From positions 124,001-188,000 of the forward strand of contig JAKLFB010000001.1 in the NCBI GenBank assembly GCA_022711435.1: DNA of 64,000 nucleotides, read 5' to 3'. Position 1 is the first letter of the stretch. Each line of letters starts with the position of its first letter. This stretch comes from Verrucomicrobiota bacterium (GTDB lineage Bacteria > Verrucomicrobiota > Verrucomicrobiia > Limisphaerales > UBA1319). Below are positions 17,724-24,932 of this stretch, in pieces. Made by a program: the position numbers and the translations under genes. The notes beneath the pieces were generated by a model that was not told where the DNA came from, did no database searches, and saw nothing but the letters and a program-made list of their open reading frames with translations.

Positions 17724-18947
17724 ATGCTATCGGACATGAGCCAGCGGGTGTTGATCGTGCCGGACAAGTTCAAGGGGACGCTGACGGCGGCGGAGGCGGC
17801 GGCGGCGATCGCCCGGGGCTGGTCCCGGCGGCGGCCGGGGGACGTGCTGGAGCGGCTGCCGATGAGCGACGGAGGCGACGGGTTCGGCGATGCGATGAGC
17901 CGGTTGGCGAATGCCCGGCGCCGGATGGTGTGGACCGTGGACGCCGCACATCGTCGTTGGCGGAGCGCCTGGTGGTGGGAGCCGAAGGCGCGGACGGCGA
18001 TCATCGAGTCGGCGAGCTCGATCGGGCTGGCCCTGCTGCCCCGGGGCCGGTACCACCCGTTTGATTTGGACACGGCGGGATTGGCTGCCGTGCTGCTGGC
18101 TGCATCCAGAGCCGGCGCGCGGGAATGTCTGATCGGGATCGGAGGCAGCGCGACCAACGATGGCGGGTTCGGTGTCGCGCGGGCGCTGGGATGGGTGTTC
18201 CTGGATGGAGCAGGGGTGAGACTGGATCGATGGACCGACTTGAGGCGATTGCGGCGGATCGAGCATCCGGCGCGGGAGCTGGGATTCGATCGCGTCCGTG
18301 TGGCGGTGGATGTGCGGAACCGGCTGCTGGGGCCGGCGGGCTGCAGCAGGGTCTACGGACCCCAGAAGGGGCTGCGTCCCGAGGATCTTCCCCTGGCCGA
18401 GGCGAGCTTGAGCCAGTTGGCCCGAGTCGTCCGCCGGCAATGGGGGATCGACATCGCCCGGGAGCCGGGCGCGGGCGCGGCGGGAGGATTGGGCTTTGGT
18501 TTGCGGGCGTTTCTGGGGGCGCAGATCGAGTCCGGATTCGATCTGTTCGCGCGGGAGGCGCGGTTGGTATGGCGGCTGGAGGGGGTAGATCGGGTGATAA
18601 CCGGCGAGGGATCCGTCGATCGTTCGAGCTTGATGGGCAAGGGAGTAGGCGAGGTGGTGCGGCTGTGCGAGGAGCGCGGGAAGCCATGGCTGGGGCTGGC
18701 GGGCCGGTTGGGGGAGGGAATGGCTCGGAAGAGGATGTCACGACGATTCATGGCCATCGTGCCGGACCTGGCTGACGAGAAGGACGCGATGGCGCGGGCG
18801 GGTTACTGGCTGGAAAAGCTGGCCGAGCAAGCAGCCGAATCAACCGAAACGGCGGGCGCAAAGCGGGCTGTGGCGCTGGCGCCACCGACGTGCGATGAGC
18901 CTCGGGCTAGAACACGCGCCGAGGCATCTCGAGGACGCTCGGCATAG
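17724..18947 (+). CDS. Glycerate kinase (GlxK/GarK family)
   Basis: About 407 residues. The family signatures are clear: VLIVPDKFKGTLTAAEAA at the N-terminus, LPMSDGGDGFGDAM, GIGGSATNDGGFGVARALGW, and GAGAAGGLGFGLRAFLGA; ITGEGSVDRSSLMGKG occurs near the C-terminus. It phosphorylates D-glycerate with ATP in the cytoplasm, linking sugar-acid breakdown to glycolysis. The start at 17724 has GAGG 9 bases upstream; an ATG at 17736 (MSQRVLIVPDKF) is an equally sensible alternative. The last 41 bp overlap convergently with the gene at 18907-19968. Confidence 0.85.
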   Translation: MLSDMSQRVLIVPDKFKGTLTAAEAAAAIARGWSRRRPGDVLERLPMSDGGDGFGDAMSRLANARRRMVWTVDAAHRRWRSAWWWEPKARTAIIESASSIGLALLPRGRYHPFDLDTAGLAAVLLAASRAGARECLIGIGGSATNDGGFGVARALGWVFLDGAGVRLDRWTDLRRLRRIEHPARELGFDRVRVAVDVRNRLLGPAGCSRVYGPQKGLRPEDLPLAEASLSQLARVVRRQWGIDIAREPGAGAAGGLGFGLRAFLGAQIESGFDLFAREARLVWRLEGVDRVITGEGSVDRSSLMGKGVGEVVRLCEERGKPWLGLAGRLGEGMARKRMSRRFMAIVPDLADEKDAMARAGYWLEKLAEQAAESTETAGAKRAVALAPPTCDEPRARTRAEASRGRSA

Positions 18948-19968
18948 GCTGGACGAAAGCCGGTTGGGGCGTGAGGATGGCGGGAGAGAGGCTCGATTTG
19001 CCGAGGAACTTGACGTTGGGATCGTCGAGAGGAATGCGGGTTGAATCAGGTGCGGCAGGCGTTTGGGGTATGCCGAGGAGGTTTCTTGCCGTCGATCCGT
19101 AGGTGTTGGCGAGGTCGTTGAGCCGCGGGCTGGTGACGGGCTGGAGCTCGTCGCGAGTGGAATCGCGCAGGAGATTGATCGGATCGCGAGCGCCGGCGGC
19201 GCCTGAGAACGAGCTGGAGGGACGCAGGAGCTGCCGGATCCGATCGTCGGGCTGCGCGAACTCAAGCGGCGATCGATCGATAGGGCTGTCCCAGAGGCGT
19301 TTATTAGCGAGGGAGAGATCGCCTAGAGCGGAGCGCGGGCCGGCTGCGCCCAGCGAGTTGGTGTCGCTGGCGCGGCTGTAAACGGGCTCGGCGAACGGCT
19401 CGGTCCGGATCACATAGCTGGCGTTGGCATTGGGATCGGATTTGGCGGACGGATTGGGATCGCCGGCGTTCGAATTGGATTGGGCGGCGCTGTTGGTTTT
19501 GGATTCCTGACTCGAGTTGGTATTCGAGCTGGATTGGCCCGCGTTGGGATTGGATTGGATCAAGTAACGTTCCACAACGCTCTTGGGCCGGTCGAGCGAG
19601 GATTCGAAAGCGGATTCGGCCGCTTCGAGGCTGTTAGCGAAGGGGGAGGGCTCCATTTCCGGCGTGACAAAGATCCAGTTGCGCCTGCGATCGAGCAACT
19701 GCTGGAGCTTTTGGAGGTTGAGCCGGGTGGGAGGGGCGGACGGGGGGATGGCGAAAGGGGCGTTGGGATCCAGCCGATCGGGGCGGAGCTGGAGATTGAG
19801 ATTATCGGTATTGCGGGTTTCGGGGGCGGCGGGCATGACATGCTTGGGCTCGGGTTTGGAAAACACAGCCCGATCGTCGGCGGCAGGAAGCCGGACGATT
19901 ATCAGTGTTGCGGCCAAGGGCACCAGGAGCCAGCGGCGCAAAGCCCAAAAGTGGAGCGAACCACCCAT
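18907..19968 (-). CDS. Secreted hypothetical protein, Asn/Ser/Pro-rich
   Basis: 353 residues; not assigned to a family. A signal or anchor helix (WLLVPLAATLIIVRL) is followed by an extended, low-complexity chain rich in Asn, Ser, Pro and Asp (for example SNPNAGQSSSNTNSSQES) with no predicted domain. An LNLQKLQQLLDRRRNWIFVT segment near residue 90 may be a short coiled element. Comparable Gln/Pro-rich secreted proteins occur beside envelope genes in Verrucomicrobia, but the function is unknown. A near-consensus promoter lies only 10 bp upstream of the ATG, so the mRNA is probably leaderless. Confidence 0.7.
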   Translation of the reverse strand: MGGSLHFWALRRWLLVPLAATLIIVRLPAADDRAVFSKPEPKHVMPAAPETRNTDNLNLQLRPDRLDPNAPFAIPPSAPPTRLNLQKLQQLLDRRRNWIFVTPEMEPSPFANSLEAAESAFESSLDRPKSVVERYLIQSNPNAGQSSSNTNSSQESKTNSAAQSNSNAGDPNPSAKSDPNANASYVIRTEPFAEPVYSRASDTNSLGAAGPRSALGDLSLANKRLWDSPIDRSPLEFAQPDDRIRQLLRPSSSFSGAAGARDPINLLRDSTRDELQPVTSPRLNDLANTYGSTARNLLGIPQTPAAPDSTRIPLDDPNVKFLGKSSLSPAILTPQPAFVQPMPSVLEMPRRVF

Positions 19969-19977
19969 TATCTTTCC

Positions 19978-20006
19978 ATTATACGCGATTGCATGCGCGA
20001 GGTCAA
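19978..20006 (-). promoter_or_regulatory. Near-consensus sigma70-type promoter, probably leaderless
   Basis: On the minus strand TTGACC (20006-20001), a 17-bp spacer and TATAAT (19983-19978). Transcription would begin about 7 bp later, next to the ATG at 19968, leaving almost no 5' leader. Confidence 0.75.
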
Positions 20007-20032
20007 AACAGGAATCGATTCCCGCGGCCTTG

Positions 20033-20166
20033 CTATACAGAAGGTCGTGAGTCTCGCCGCGTCAGGCCTGCTTGCTGCAGCGGTGCAGCCAGGACAGGCG
20101 GCCCGCACCGATATGCCTCCGGCGCCTCCTCGATCCGGCATTGTGGACCTGTGACACTCTGTATAG
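20033..20166 (+). repeat. Dispersed non-coding repeat, copy B, flanked by 8-bp inverted repeats
   Basis: The core 20036-20147 shares both ends with copy A at 12045-12125 (ATACAGAA...AGTCTCGCCGC and CGATCCGGC..TGTGGA) but has a longer middle (CAGGCCTGCTTGCTGCAGCG onward). It is bounded by CTATACAG (20033-20040) and CTGTATAG (20159-20166). It sits between the yraN 3' end and the promoter of the secreted gene at 19968. Confidence 0.55.
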
Positions 20167-20211
20167 GGAAACAGACACGCCTCGGCGGCCCGCGTTCAAT
20201 ATCGAGCAGGA

Positions 20212-20646
20212 TTAACCATAACGGTAGGGAGGGGAGAGGCTGAACGAGTTGCGGAGATGTCGGACTTGGGCGACCTGGCCATTGCGCAGGATGACTTCGA
20301 CGATATCGAATCGGATTCGGATGGGCGGATTGCGCAATTCGCGCAGGTAATCGAGGGCGGCGAGGGAGAGCCGACGGCGTTTGCGGGCATTGACGGCGGC
20401 GGCGGGGCGCAACCAGGCGCCCTGGGATCGGGTTTTGACCTCGACGATGACCAGGCAATCGTGCTCCCGAAAGACGAGGTCCAGTTCGCCTCGATGGGAC
20501 CGGTAATTGGCGATCAGGAATTCGAGCCCGGCACGGACGAGGTATTGGCGGGCGGCATCCTCGCCCAGGCGGCCGCGGCGGATGTGGACGGGCAAGTCCG
20601 GCGGAGTCCGCCAGTTGTGCCACCAGGCTCTGATCGCCTCGATCAT
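20212..20646 (-). CDS. yraN: YraN/UPF0102 family nuclease-like protein
   Basis: 144 residues, somewhat longer than the usual 115-130. The family core is RRGRLGEDAARQYL, ANYRSHRGELDLVFRE and VIVEVKTRSQ, matching the PD-(D/E)XK-like Holliday-junction-resolvase-related fold of UPF0102; the D and E-x-K of GELDLV...VEVK would form the metal site. The C-terminus (RNSFSLSPPYRYG) is unremarkable. It is the last gene of the ribosomal-protein operon, 3 bp after rnhB. YraN adjacent to RNase HII is a frequent arrangement. Its cellular substrate is not established. Confidence 0.9.
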   Translation of the reverse strand: MIEAIRAWWHNWRTPPDLPVHIRRGRLGEDAARQYLVRAGLEFLIANYRSHRGELDLVFREHDCLVIVEVKTRSQGAWLRPAAAVNARKRRRLSLAALDYLRELRNPPIRIRFDIVEVILRNGQVAQVRHLRNSFSLSPPYRYG

Positions 20647-20649
20647 CCG

Positions 20650-21291
20650 TCAACGCCACAGCTCCAACTGGCCGCCTTTCAGCGGGGCGAAATTGCGCCG
20701 ATGGATCGGGCACGGTCCGTGGCGGGCGATGGCTTCGAGGTGGCGGGCGGTTCCATAACCCTTATGCTGGGCGAATCCGTATTCGGGGTATAATCGATCG
20801 CAGGCCTCCATGAGGCGGTCGCGGGTGACTTTGGCGATGATGCTGGCGGCGGATATGGAGAAGGAGAGAGCGTCGCCGCGGACGATGGGGGTGTGGGGTG
20901 TGGGCAATCCCTGGACGGGGAGCCCATCGACGAGGACATGGTCCGGGAGAGGATCGAGCTTGCGAACGGCCTCCGCCATGGCCTGGTGAGTGGCGCGCAG
21001 GATATTGATGCGGGCGATGAGCTCGACGGATCCCTCCGCCGTGGCCCAGGCCAGATCCGAGGACTCGGTCAGGAAAGCGAACAGACGATCCCGCTGGGCG
21101 GGCGTGAGCTTTTTGGAATCGTCGAGGGATGCGAGCCGAGGGGGGATGCCGTCGTGGATCCAGCGGGCGGGCAGGACGGCGACGGCGGCCAGGACGGGTC
21201 CGGCGAGCGGGCCGCGTCCGGCTTCATCGACGCCGGCGATGCGGCGCGCGCCCTGGGCGAGGCACTGTCGCTCGAAAGCCCAGCGATCCAC
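20650..21291 (-). CDS. rnhB: Ribonuclease HII
   Basis: 213 residues from a GTG at 21291. It cuts RNA within RNA/DNA hybrids and removes misincorporated ribonucleotides. The DEDD residues sit in IAGVDEAGRGPLAGPVLAAV (Asp, Glu), HVLVDGLPVQGL (Asp) and SISAASIIAKVTRDRLM (Asp). GFAQHKGYGTARHLEAI and the C-terminal HRRNF are typical. An ATG-started frame extends to 21507 but reads antisense-like sequence through rplS, so the GTG 7 bases after the rplS stop was chosen; no Shine-Dalgarno is obvious, consistent with coupled translation. A GTG further upstream (VWLAGL...) is an alternative. Confidence 0.9.
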   Translation of the reverse strand: MDRWAFERQCLAQGARRIAGVDEAGRGPLAGPVLAAVAVLPARWIHDGIPPRLASLDDSKKLTPAQRDRLFAFLTESSDLAWATAEGSVELIARINILRATHQAMAEAVRKLDPLPDHVLVDGLPVQGLPTPHTPIVRGDALSFSISAASIIAKVTRDRLMEACDRLYPEYGFAQHKGYGTARHLEAIARHGPCPIHRRNFAPLKGGQLELWR

Positions 21292-21298
21292 CGGCGGA

Positions 21299-21715
21299 TC
21301 AGGTTTTCGGGGCCGGTTCGGCGGCGGGGGAGGCTGTCGAAGCCCCGCGAGCCACACCGTGCTGAGCGCTCTTTTCCTTGACAGCCGTGGCGCTCTTGCC
21401 GACGCGCTGGCGCAAGTAGGTGAGCTTAGCGCGGCGGACCTGGCCGCGGCGTTCGACCTCGACCTTGTCGATGCGGGGCGAGTGGACGGGGAAGATCCGT
21501 TCCACACCTTCGCCGTAGCTGATGCGCCGGACAGTGAAGGTCTCGTTGAGGCCGCGCCCCCGGCGGCCGATGACGACCCCGGCGAACACCTGGATGCGCT
21601 CCTTATCGCCTTCGATGACTTTGGTATGGACTCGCACGGAGTCGCCGACGCTGAAGTCGAGCGGGCTCTTGCGGAATTGCTCCGCCTCGATTTTATCCAA
21701 TAACGCTTGGCTCAT
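21299..21715 (-). CDS. rplS: 50S ribosomal protein L19
   Basis: 138 residues. L19 sits at the 30S-50S interface. The family pattern is complete: [40 protein letters not shown], then [18 protein letters not shown] and [16 protein letters not shown] lysine/alanine-rich C-terminal tail ([20 protein letters not shown]) extends it slightly beyond the usual 115-120. It follows trmD by 3 bp in the conserved order. Confidence 0.97.
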   Translation of the reverse strand: MSQALLDKIEAEQFRKSPLDFSVGDSVRVHTKVIEGDKERIQVFAGVVIGRRGRGLNETFTVRRISYGEGVERIFPVHSPRIDKVEVERRGQVRRAKLTYLRQRVGKSATAVKEKSAQHGVARGASTASPAAEPAPKT

Positions 21716-21718
21716 AAA

Positions 21719-22432
21719 TTAGCTTTCACCTGTCGGCAGTTTCAGATCCACCGCGTCCGCGGCGCGGTCCAACAGATCGGGCCGCCGCCGGAGCGTGCGT
21801 TGCCGGGACTGTTCCCGGCGCCATTTCTCGATCTCCGCGTGGTGGCCGGAGAGGAGCACGTCGGGCACTCTCATGCCGCGGTATTCGGCCGGCCGGGTGT
21901 ATTGGGGGTATTCGAGCAAGCCCTCAGAGAACGACTCGTTTCCGGCGCTATTCTCGTCGCCCAACGCCCCGGGGATGAGCCGGGTAACCGCGTCGATTAC
22001 CACCATGGCCGGCAAGGCCCCGCTGGTCAGCACGTAATCGCCGATCGAGATCTCGTCGTCGATCAGCGCCTGGCAAACCCGTTCATCGATCCCTTCGTAG
22101 CTGGCGCAAACCAGCAGCAGGTGCGGCTCTTGGGCCAGATGGCGGGCTGTCGCCTGGCAAAAGGTCCGTCCCGCCGGCGCCAGCAGGATCACGCGCGTGT
22201 CCTCGCCGGCCAGGTGCTCGATGGCCTCGAACAGGGGTTCGGGCTTGAGCAGCATGCCCGGCCCCCCCCCGAACGGGCGGTCGTCCACCGTCTTGTGACG
22301 GTCGTGGGTGAAATCCCGGAGATTATGGATCCGGATTTCGACCAGACCGGCCTGCCGGGCGCGCTGGACGATGCTTTCATCCAGAGGGCCGGCGAACATG
22401 CCGGGAAACAGGGTCAGCACGTCGATTTTCAT
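21719..22432 (-). CDS. trmD: tRNA (guanine-37-N1)-methyltransferase
   Basis: 237 residues. It methylates G37 of tRNAs with G at position 36, preventing frameshifting. The SPOUT knot is intact: [54 protein letters not shown] and the cofactor-binding [17 protein letters not shown], then [20 protein letters not shown]. The C-terminal domain is short but present. It lies 39 bp after khpA. In many bacteria rimM sits directly before trmD; it is absent here. Confidence 0.97.
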   Translation of the reverse strand: MKIDVLTLFPGMFAGPLDESIVQRARQAGLVEIRIHNLRDFTHDRHKTVDDRPFGGGPGMLLKPEPLFEAIEHLAGEDTRVILLAPAGRTFCQATARHLAQEPHLLLVCASYEGIDERVCQALIDDEISIGDYVLTSGALPAMVVIDAVTRLIPGALGDENSAGNESFSEGLLEYPQYTRPAEYRGMRVPDVLLSGHHAEIEKWRREQSRQRTLRRRPDLLDRAADAVDLKLPTGES

Positions 22433-22471
22433 ACCACCGTCACCGGCGCGCCGGGCCCGACCGTCCGCGAT

Positions 22472-22741
22472 CTATTCCGCGGGGGGCGGGGGCTCGGTTT
22501 TCGCAGGCTGATCCTCGACGATCTCGACCGTGCAGCGCGTGCCTTTGCGGGCGCTGCCGACAACCAGGAGAGACCGGATGGAGTTGATGGTGGTCCCTTG
22601 GCGGCCAATCACCTTGGCAACGTCACGCGAATCCACCCGCAACTGGTAAACGGTCACTCCATTTCGATCCGCCGGCGAGATGGCGACCGCCTCCGGATGA
22701 TCGACCAGGTTTTTGATCACGTATTCGAGAAAATCCTGCAT
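22472..22741 (-). CDS. khpA: KH-domain RNA-binding protein
   Basis: 89 residues, a single type II KH domain. The GXXG loop reads V-I-G-R-Q-G-T-T in VAKVIGRQGTTINSIRSLL, followed by a short acidic/proline tail. KhpA proteins bind RNA, often with KhpB/Jag, and influence cell division or expression. The start is 1 bp away from the rpsP stop. Its position between rpsP and trmD is widely conserved in Firmicutes and others. Confidence 0.92.
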   Translation of the reverse strand: MQDFLEYVIKNLVDHPEAVAISPADRNGVTVYQLRVDSRDVAKVIGRQGTTINSIRSLLVVGSARKGTRCTVEIVEDQPAKTEPPPPAE

Positions 22742-22990
22742 TTAGGCTCCCGCGGTGCGTTTTGCCGACTTGATAAAACTGGCCACGGTATCCGTGGGCT
22801 GGGCGCCGCGCTCGATCCAATAGGCGGCTCGCTCGAGGTTCATCGTGACCTTCTTTTCTTTGCGGCCGGGCAAATAGGTGCCGAGCTCCTCAATGAACCG
22901 GCCGTCGCGCGGGCTGCGGCCATCCGTCACCACAATGCGAAACGCGGGGTCGTTCTTGCCCCCAATTCGTTTCAAGCGAATTCTGACCAT
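22742..22990 (-). CDS. rpsP: 30S ribosomal protein S16
   Basis: 82 residues, full length. MVRIRLKRIGGKNDPAFRIV is the classical start, followed by TDGRSPRDGRFIEELGTYLP and AAYWIERGAQPTDTVASFIK. S16 is an early-assembling 30S protein. It is the first gene of the operon and has a promoter with a perfect TATAAT about 90 bp upstream. Confidence 0.97.
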   Translation of the reverse strand: MVRIRLKRIGGKNDPAFRIVVTDGRSPRDGRFIEELGTYLPGRKEKKVTMNLERAAYWIERGAQPTDTVASFIKSAKRTAGA

Positions 22991-23077
22991 AAGTTACACT
23001 CGCGATCTGCTCCTGTCGCCGCCGGGATTCCTGCCCGCCGCCACCGGGAGTCTTTTCTCTATCCAAAGGGCAGGGAA

Positions 23078-23104
23078 ATTATAGCCGGTTTGTCCGGTTG
23101 GCAA
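23078..23104 (-). promoter_or_regulatory. Promoter of the rpsP-khpA-trmD-rplS-rnhB-yraN operon
   Basis: Minus strand: TTGCCA (23104-23099), 15-bp spacer, TATAAT (23083-23078). The spacer is slightly short, but the -10 is perfect and it is placed about 90 bp before rpsP, leaving a GC-rich leader (GGTGGCGGCGGGCAG region) that could fold. Confidence 0.65.
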
Positions 23105-23250
23105 GCCCCGATTTTCACGGCGATGCGGAGCGGAGGGCGCACCCCCATGAGGGGGGCGGGTTCCGCAGGGTTCGAACGCGGTACCGGTGGGGCAGATGGG
23201 CATCGAGCCGGTGGCTCCCGAACGGCTGGGGCAGCCTCGATCGCAAGGCC

Positions 23251-24810
23251 TCACGGCTCGCGCAGCCGGAAGAACCGGGCGCCTGAAGGCGAGGCCGGCA
23301 TGTATGGGCTGGAACTCCCCACTGGCAACACGTCCTGCCATGGCCCCGGAGGGCTGTCGGCTTCCTGGACCACACCCAGGGGCGCATCCCACTCGATGAC
23401 TATCCCGCTGTCGGATCGGGCAATGCCCAGCTGCGGCGTCGTTCCAAAGAGCACATACAAAGCGTCCAGGCCGAAATCGGCCAGGTCTTCTTCGGGCGCA
23501 AAGGCGGAAACCAGGGCGAGGTTGGGGCTAACGACATAGCCCTGGTCGCTGAGCAAATCGCCCGGCTGGATGCGTCCCAGCACGCCATCCACGAACCCTT
23601 CCTCGAGCGAGAACCAGATCTCGCCGTCGGGCGGCTCGGTTTTCCCGAGCCGGCTGGGCCAGACATGGAAAGCATCGAGCCCGTAGTCCAACGGCAGGGG
23701 CCCCACGGCGGGCGGCGGGTGAAATCGGGAAAGCAACTGCTCATTGCTCCTCACCACGAGACCGCGGCTGGACAGCAGGTCGCCGCGGCCGAGCATCTTG
23801 GCGGTCCCGGAGAAAACGGGCGTCTCGATCGAAAACCAAACCTCCCCGTCGTCCCGGACCTGGACGGCGTCGAGTCCAAAATCGGCGACGGGCGGCATGA
23901 TCATGAACGCCCGGGTCAGGTCGCGGTTGCTGGCGACCCGGCGGCCCCGATCGGAGAGCAAATCGCCATGCTGGATCGTGCCGAGCATTCCGCTCACGAC
24001 GTCTTCGTCGAGCGAAAATACGATCTCGCCGTTGGCGAGCACGTCCGCGGCATCCAGCCCCAACGACGAGGCTGTCGGGACAATGCCCAGATTCCGCATG
24101 AGATCCTCGTTGCGCCTGACGATCCGGCCGGCCGACGAAATCCAGTCGCCGGCGCTGACGGTGTTCGGCGGGGCCGGCAAGCGCATCGAAGTCATGTCGC
24201 GGGCGGTCGAAAACCAGATCTGCCGGAGCGGCGCGGCCCTCCACTCCATGTGGTAGGTCTCCGCATCGGTTCCATTGGTCTGGATCATCGCGATCTGGAT
24301 CATCGGCCAGAGACGATCCACCGCGCGGGCCTGGTTGGTGAACCAGCAGAGCGTGTTCGTGATCCCGTCGTCGATCGTCGCCACGAGCTGCATTTCCTGG
24401 ATTCGGGCCACTTCACCGCCCATTTGATACAAGCCGCGGCCGGTTACTTTGTAGCTAGAGCCCGCAGGCGACTCGGCCTTGAACTCGATGTTTTCGACGG
24501 CAAAGGTGGTGAACAGCGGGTTCTCCTCGAGCAGGCGCAACTGGAACGTGCCGCCCATGGGCGCCGGGATCGGAATCACATCGCAGACGGGGCAGTCATC
24601 CAGCAGCTGGCTGCCGGGCAGCAACGTGTATTGCCAGACCGGGCTCGGCGGCGGCGCCGGGGCGTCGGCTGACGGCGCGAGGTCGATTCCAATGGCGCCG
24701 AACGGGTCGATTGCGTCTCGAGCGGGATCGGCGTGGCCCGCCCCGAGAGCGATGCCGACAGCGCAGGAGAGAGCCAGCGCACGCAGACCACGAACGGCTC
24801 CGGTCTTCAT
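23251..24810 (-). CDS. Secreted protein with four tandem 'GLDA...GEIWFS' repeats
   Basis: 519 residues; not assigned to a named family. A signal peptide (MKTGAVRGLRALALSCAVGI) is followed by an N-terminal beta-rich domain (residues about 60-230, with Cys at CPVCDV). Then four copies of a 60-70-residue repeat appear, each with the pattern GLDA-x-x-V, G-E-I/V-x-F-S-L/I-E/D, G-D-L/W-L/I-S and V-V/R-x-N, for example DGEIWFSLEEGFVDGVLGRI. The repeat may form a propeller-like or solenoid fold. The C-terminus (GIVIEWDAPLGVVQEADSPP, ending FFRLREP) resembles the domain that ends many verrucomicrobial secreted proteins. It has its own near-consensus promoter. Confidence 0.75.
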   Translation of the reverse strand: MKTGAVRGLRALALSCAVGIALGAGHADPARDAIDPFGAIGIDLAPSADAPAPPPSPVWQYTLLPGSQLLDDCPVCDVIPIPAPMGGTFQLRLLEENPLFTTFAVENIEFKAESPAGSSYKVTGRGLYQMGGEVARIQEMQLVATIDDGITNTLCWFTNQARAVDRLWPMIQIAMIQTNGTDAETYHMEWRAAPLRQIWFSTARDMTSMRLPAPPNTVSAGDWISSAGRIVRRNEDLMRNLGIVPTASSLGLDAADVLANGEIVFSLDEDVVSGMLGTIQHGDLLSDRGRRVASNRDLTRAFMIMPPVADFGLDAVQVRDDGEVWFSIETPVFSGTAKMLGRGDLLSSRGLVVRSNEQLLSRFHPPPAVGPLPLDYGLDAFHVWPSRLGKTEPPDGEIWFSLEEGFVDGVLGRIQPGDLLSDQGYVVSPNLALVSAFAPEEDLADFGLDALYVLFGTTPQLGIARSDSGIVIEWDAPLGVVQEADSPPGPWQDVLPVGSSSPYMPASPSGARFFRLREP

Positions 24811-24845
24811 AGGCTATTCGAATGCGACCTGGAATACTGCAGCTC

Positions 24846-24874
24846 ACTATACCATTCCGATTCGATACCTGCAA
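24846..24874 (-). promoter_or_regulatory. Promoter of the four-repeat secreted protein gene
   Basis: Minus strand: TTGCAG (24874-24869), 17-bp spacer, TATAGT (24851-24846), 36 bp upstream of the ATG at 24810. The -35 overlaps the T-run of the terminator of the preceding operon. Confidence 0.65.
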
Positions 24875-24892
24875 AACAGGCCGGCCCGCCTG
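24873..24892 (-). terminator. Short intrinsic terminator after the acyl-activating ligase gene
   Basis: Minus strand: CAGGC (24892-24888), loop GGGCCG, GCCTG (24881-24877), then TTTT (24876-24873). It lies 41 bp after the stop at 24933 and would close the five-gene operon. Confidence 0.5.
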
Positions 24893-24932
24893 GCGCCGCA
24901 CCGCTGCGAGGAGGGGAGGGCGGCCGAAAGCG

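Noticed and set aside
23142..23156. CCCCC-ATGA-GGGGGG hairpin after the four-repeat gene
   Set aside because: Only a 5-bp stem with no T-run; too weak to call a terminator.
23150..23200. Possible tRNA because of a GGTTCGAAC-like string
   Set aside because: The flanking bases cannot form a T-stem or acceptor stem.
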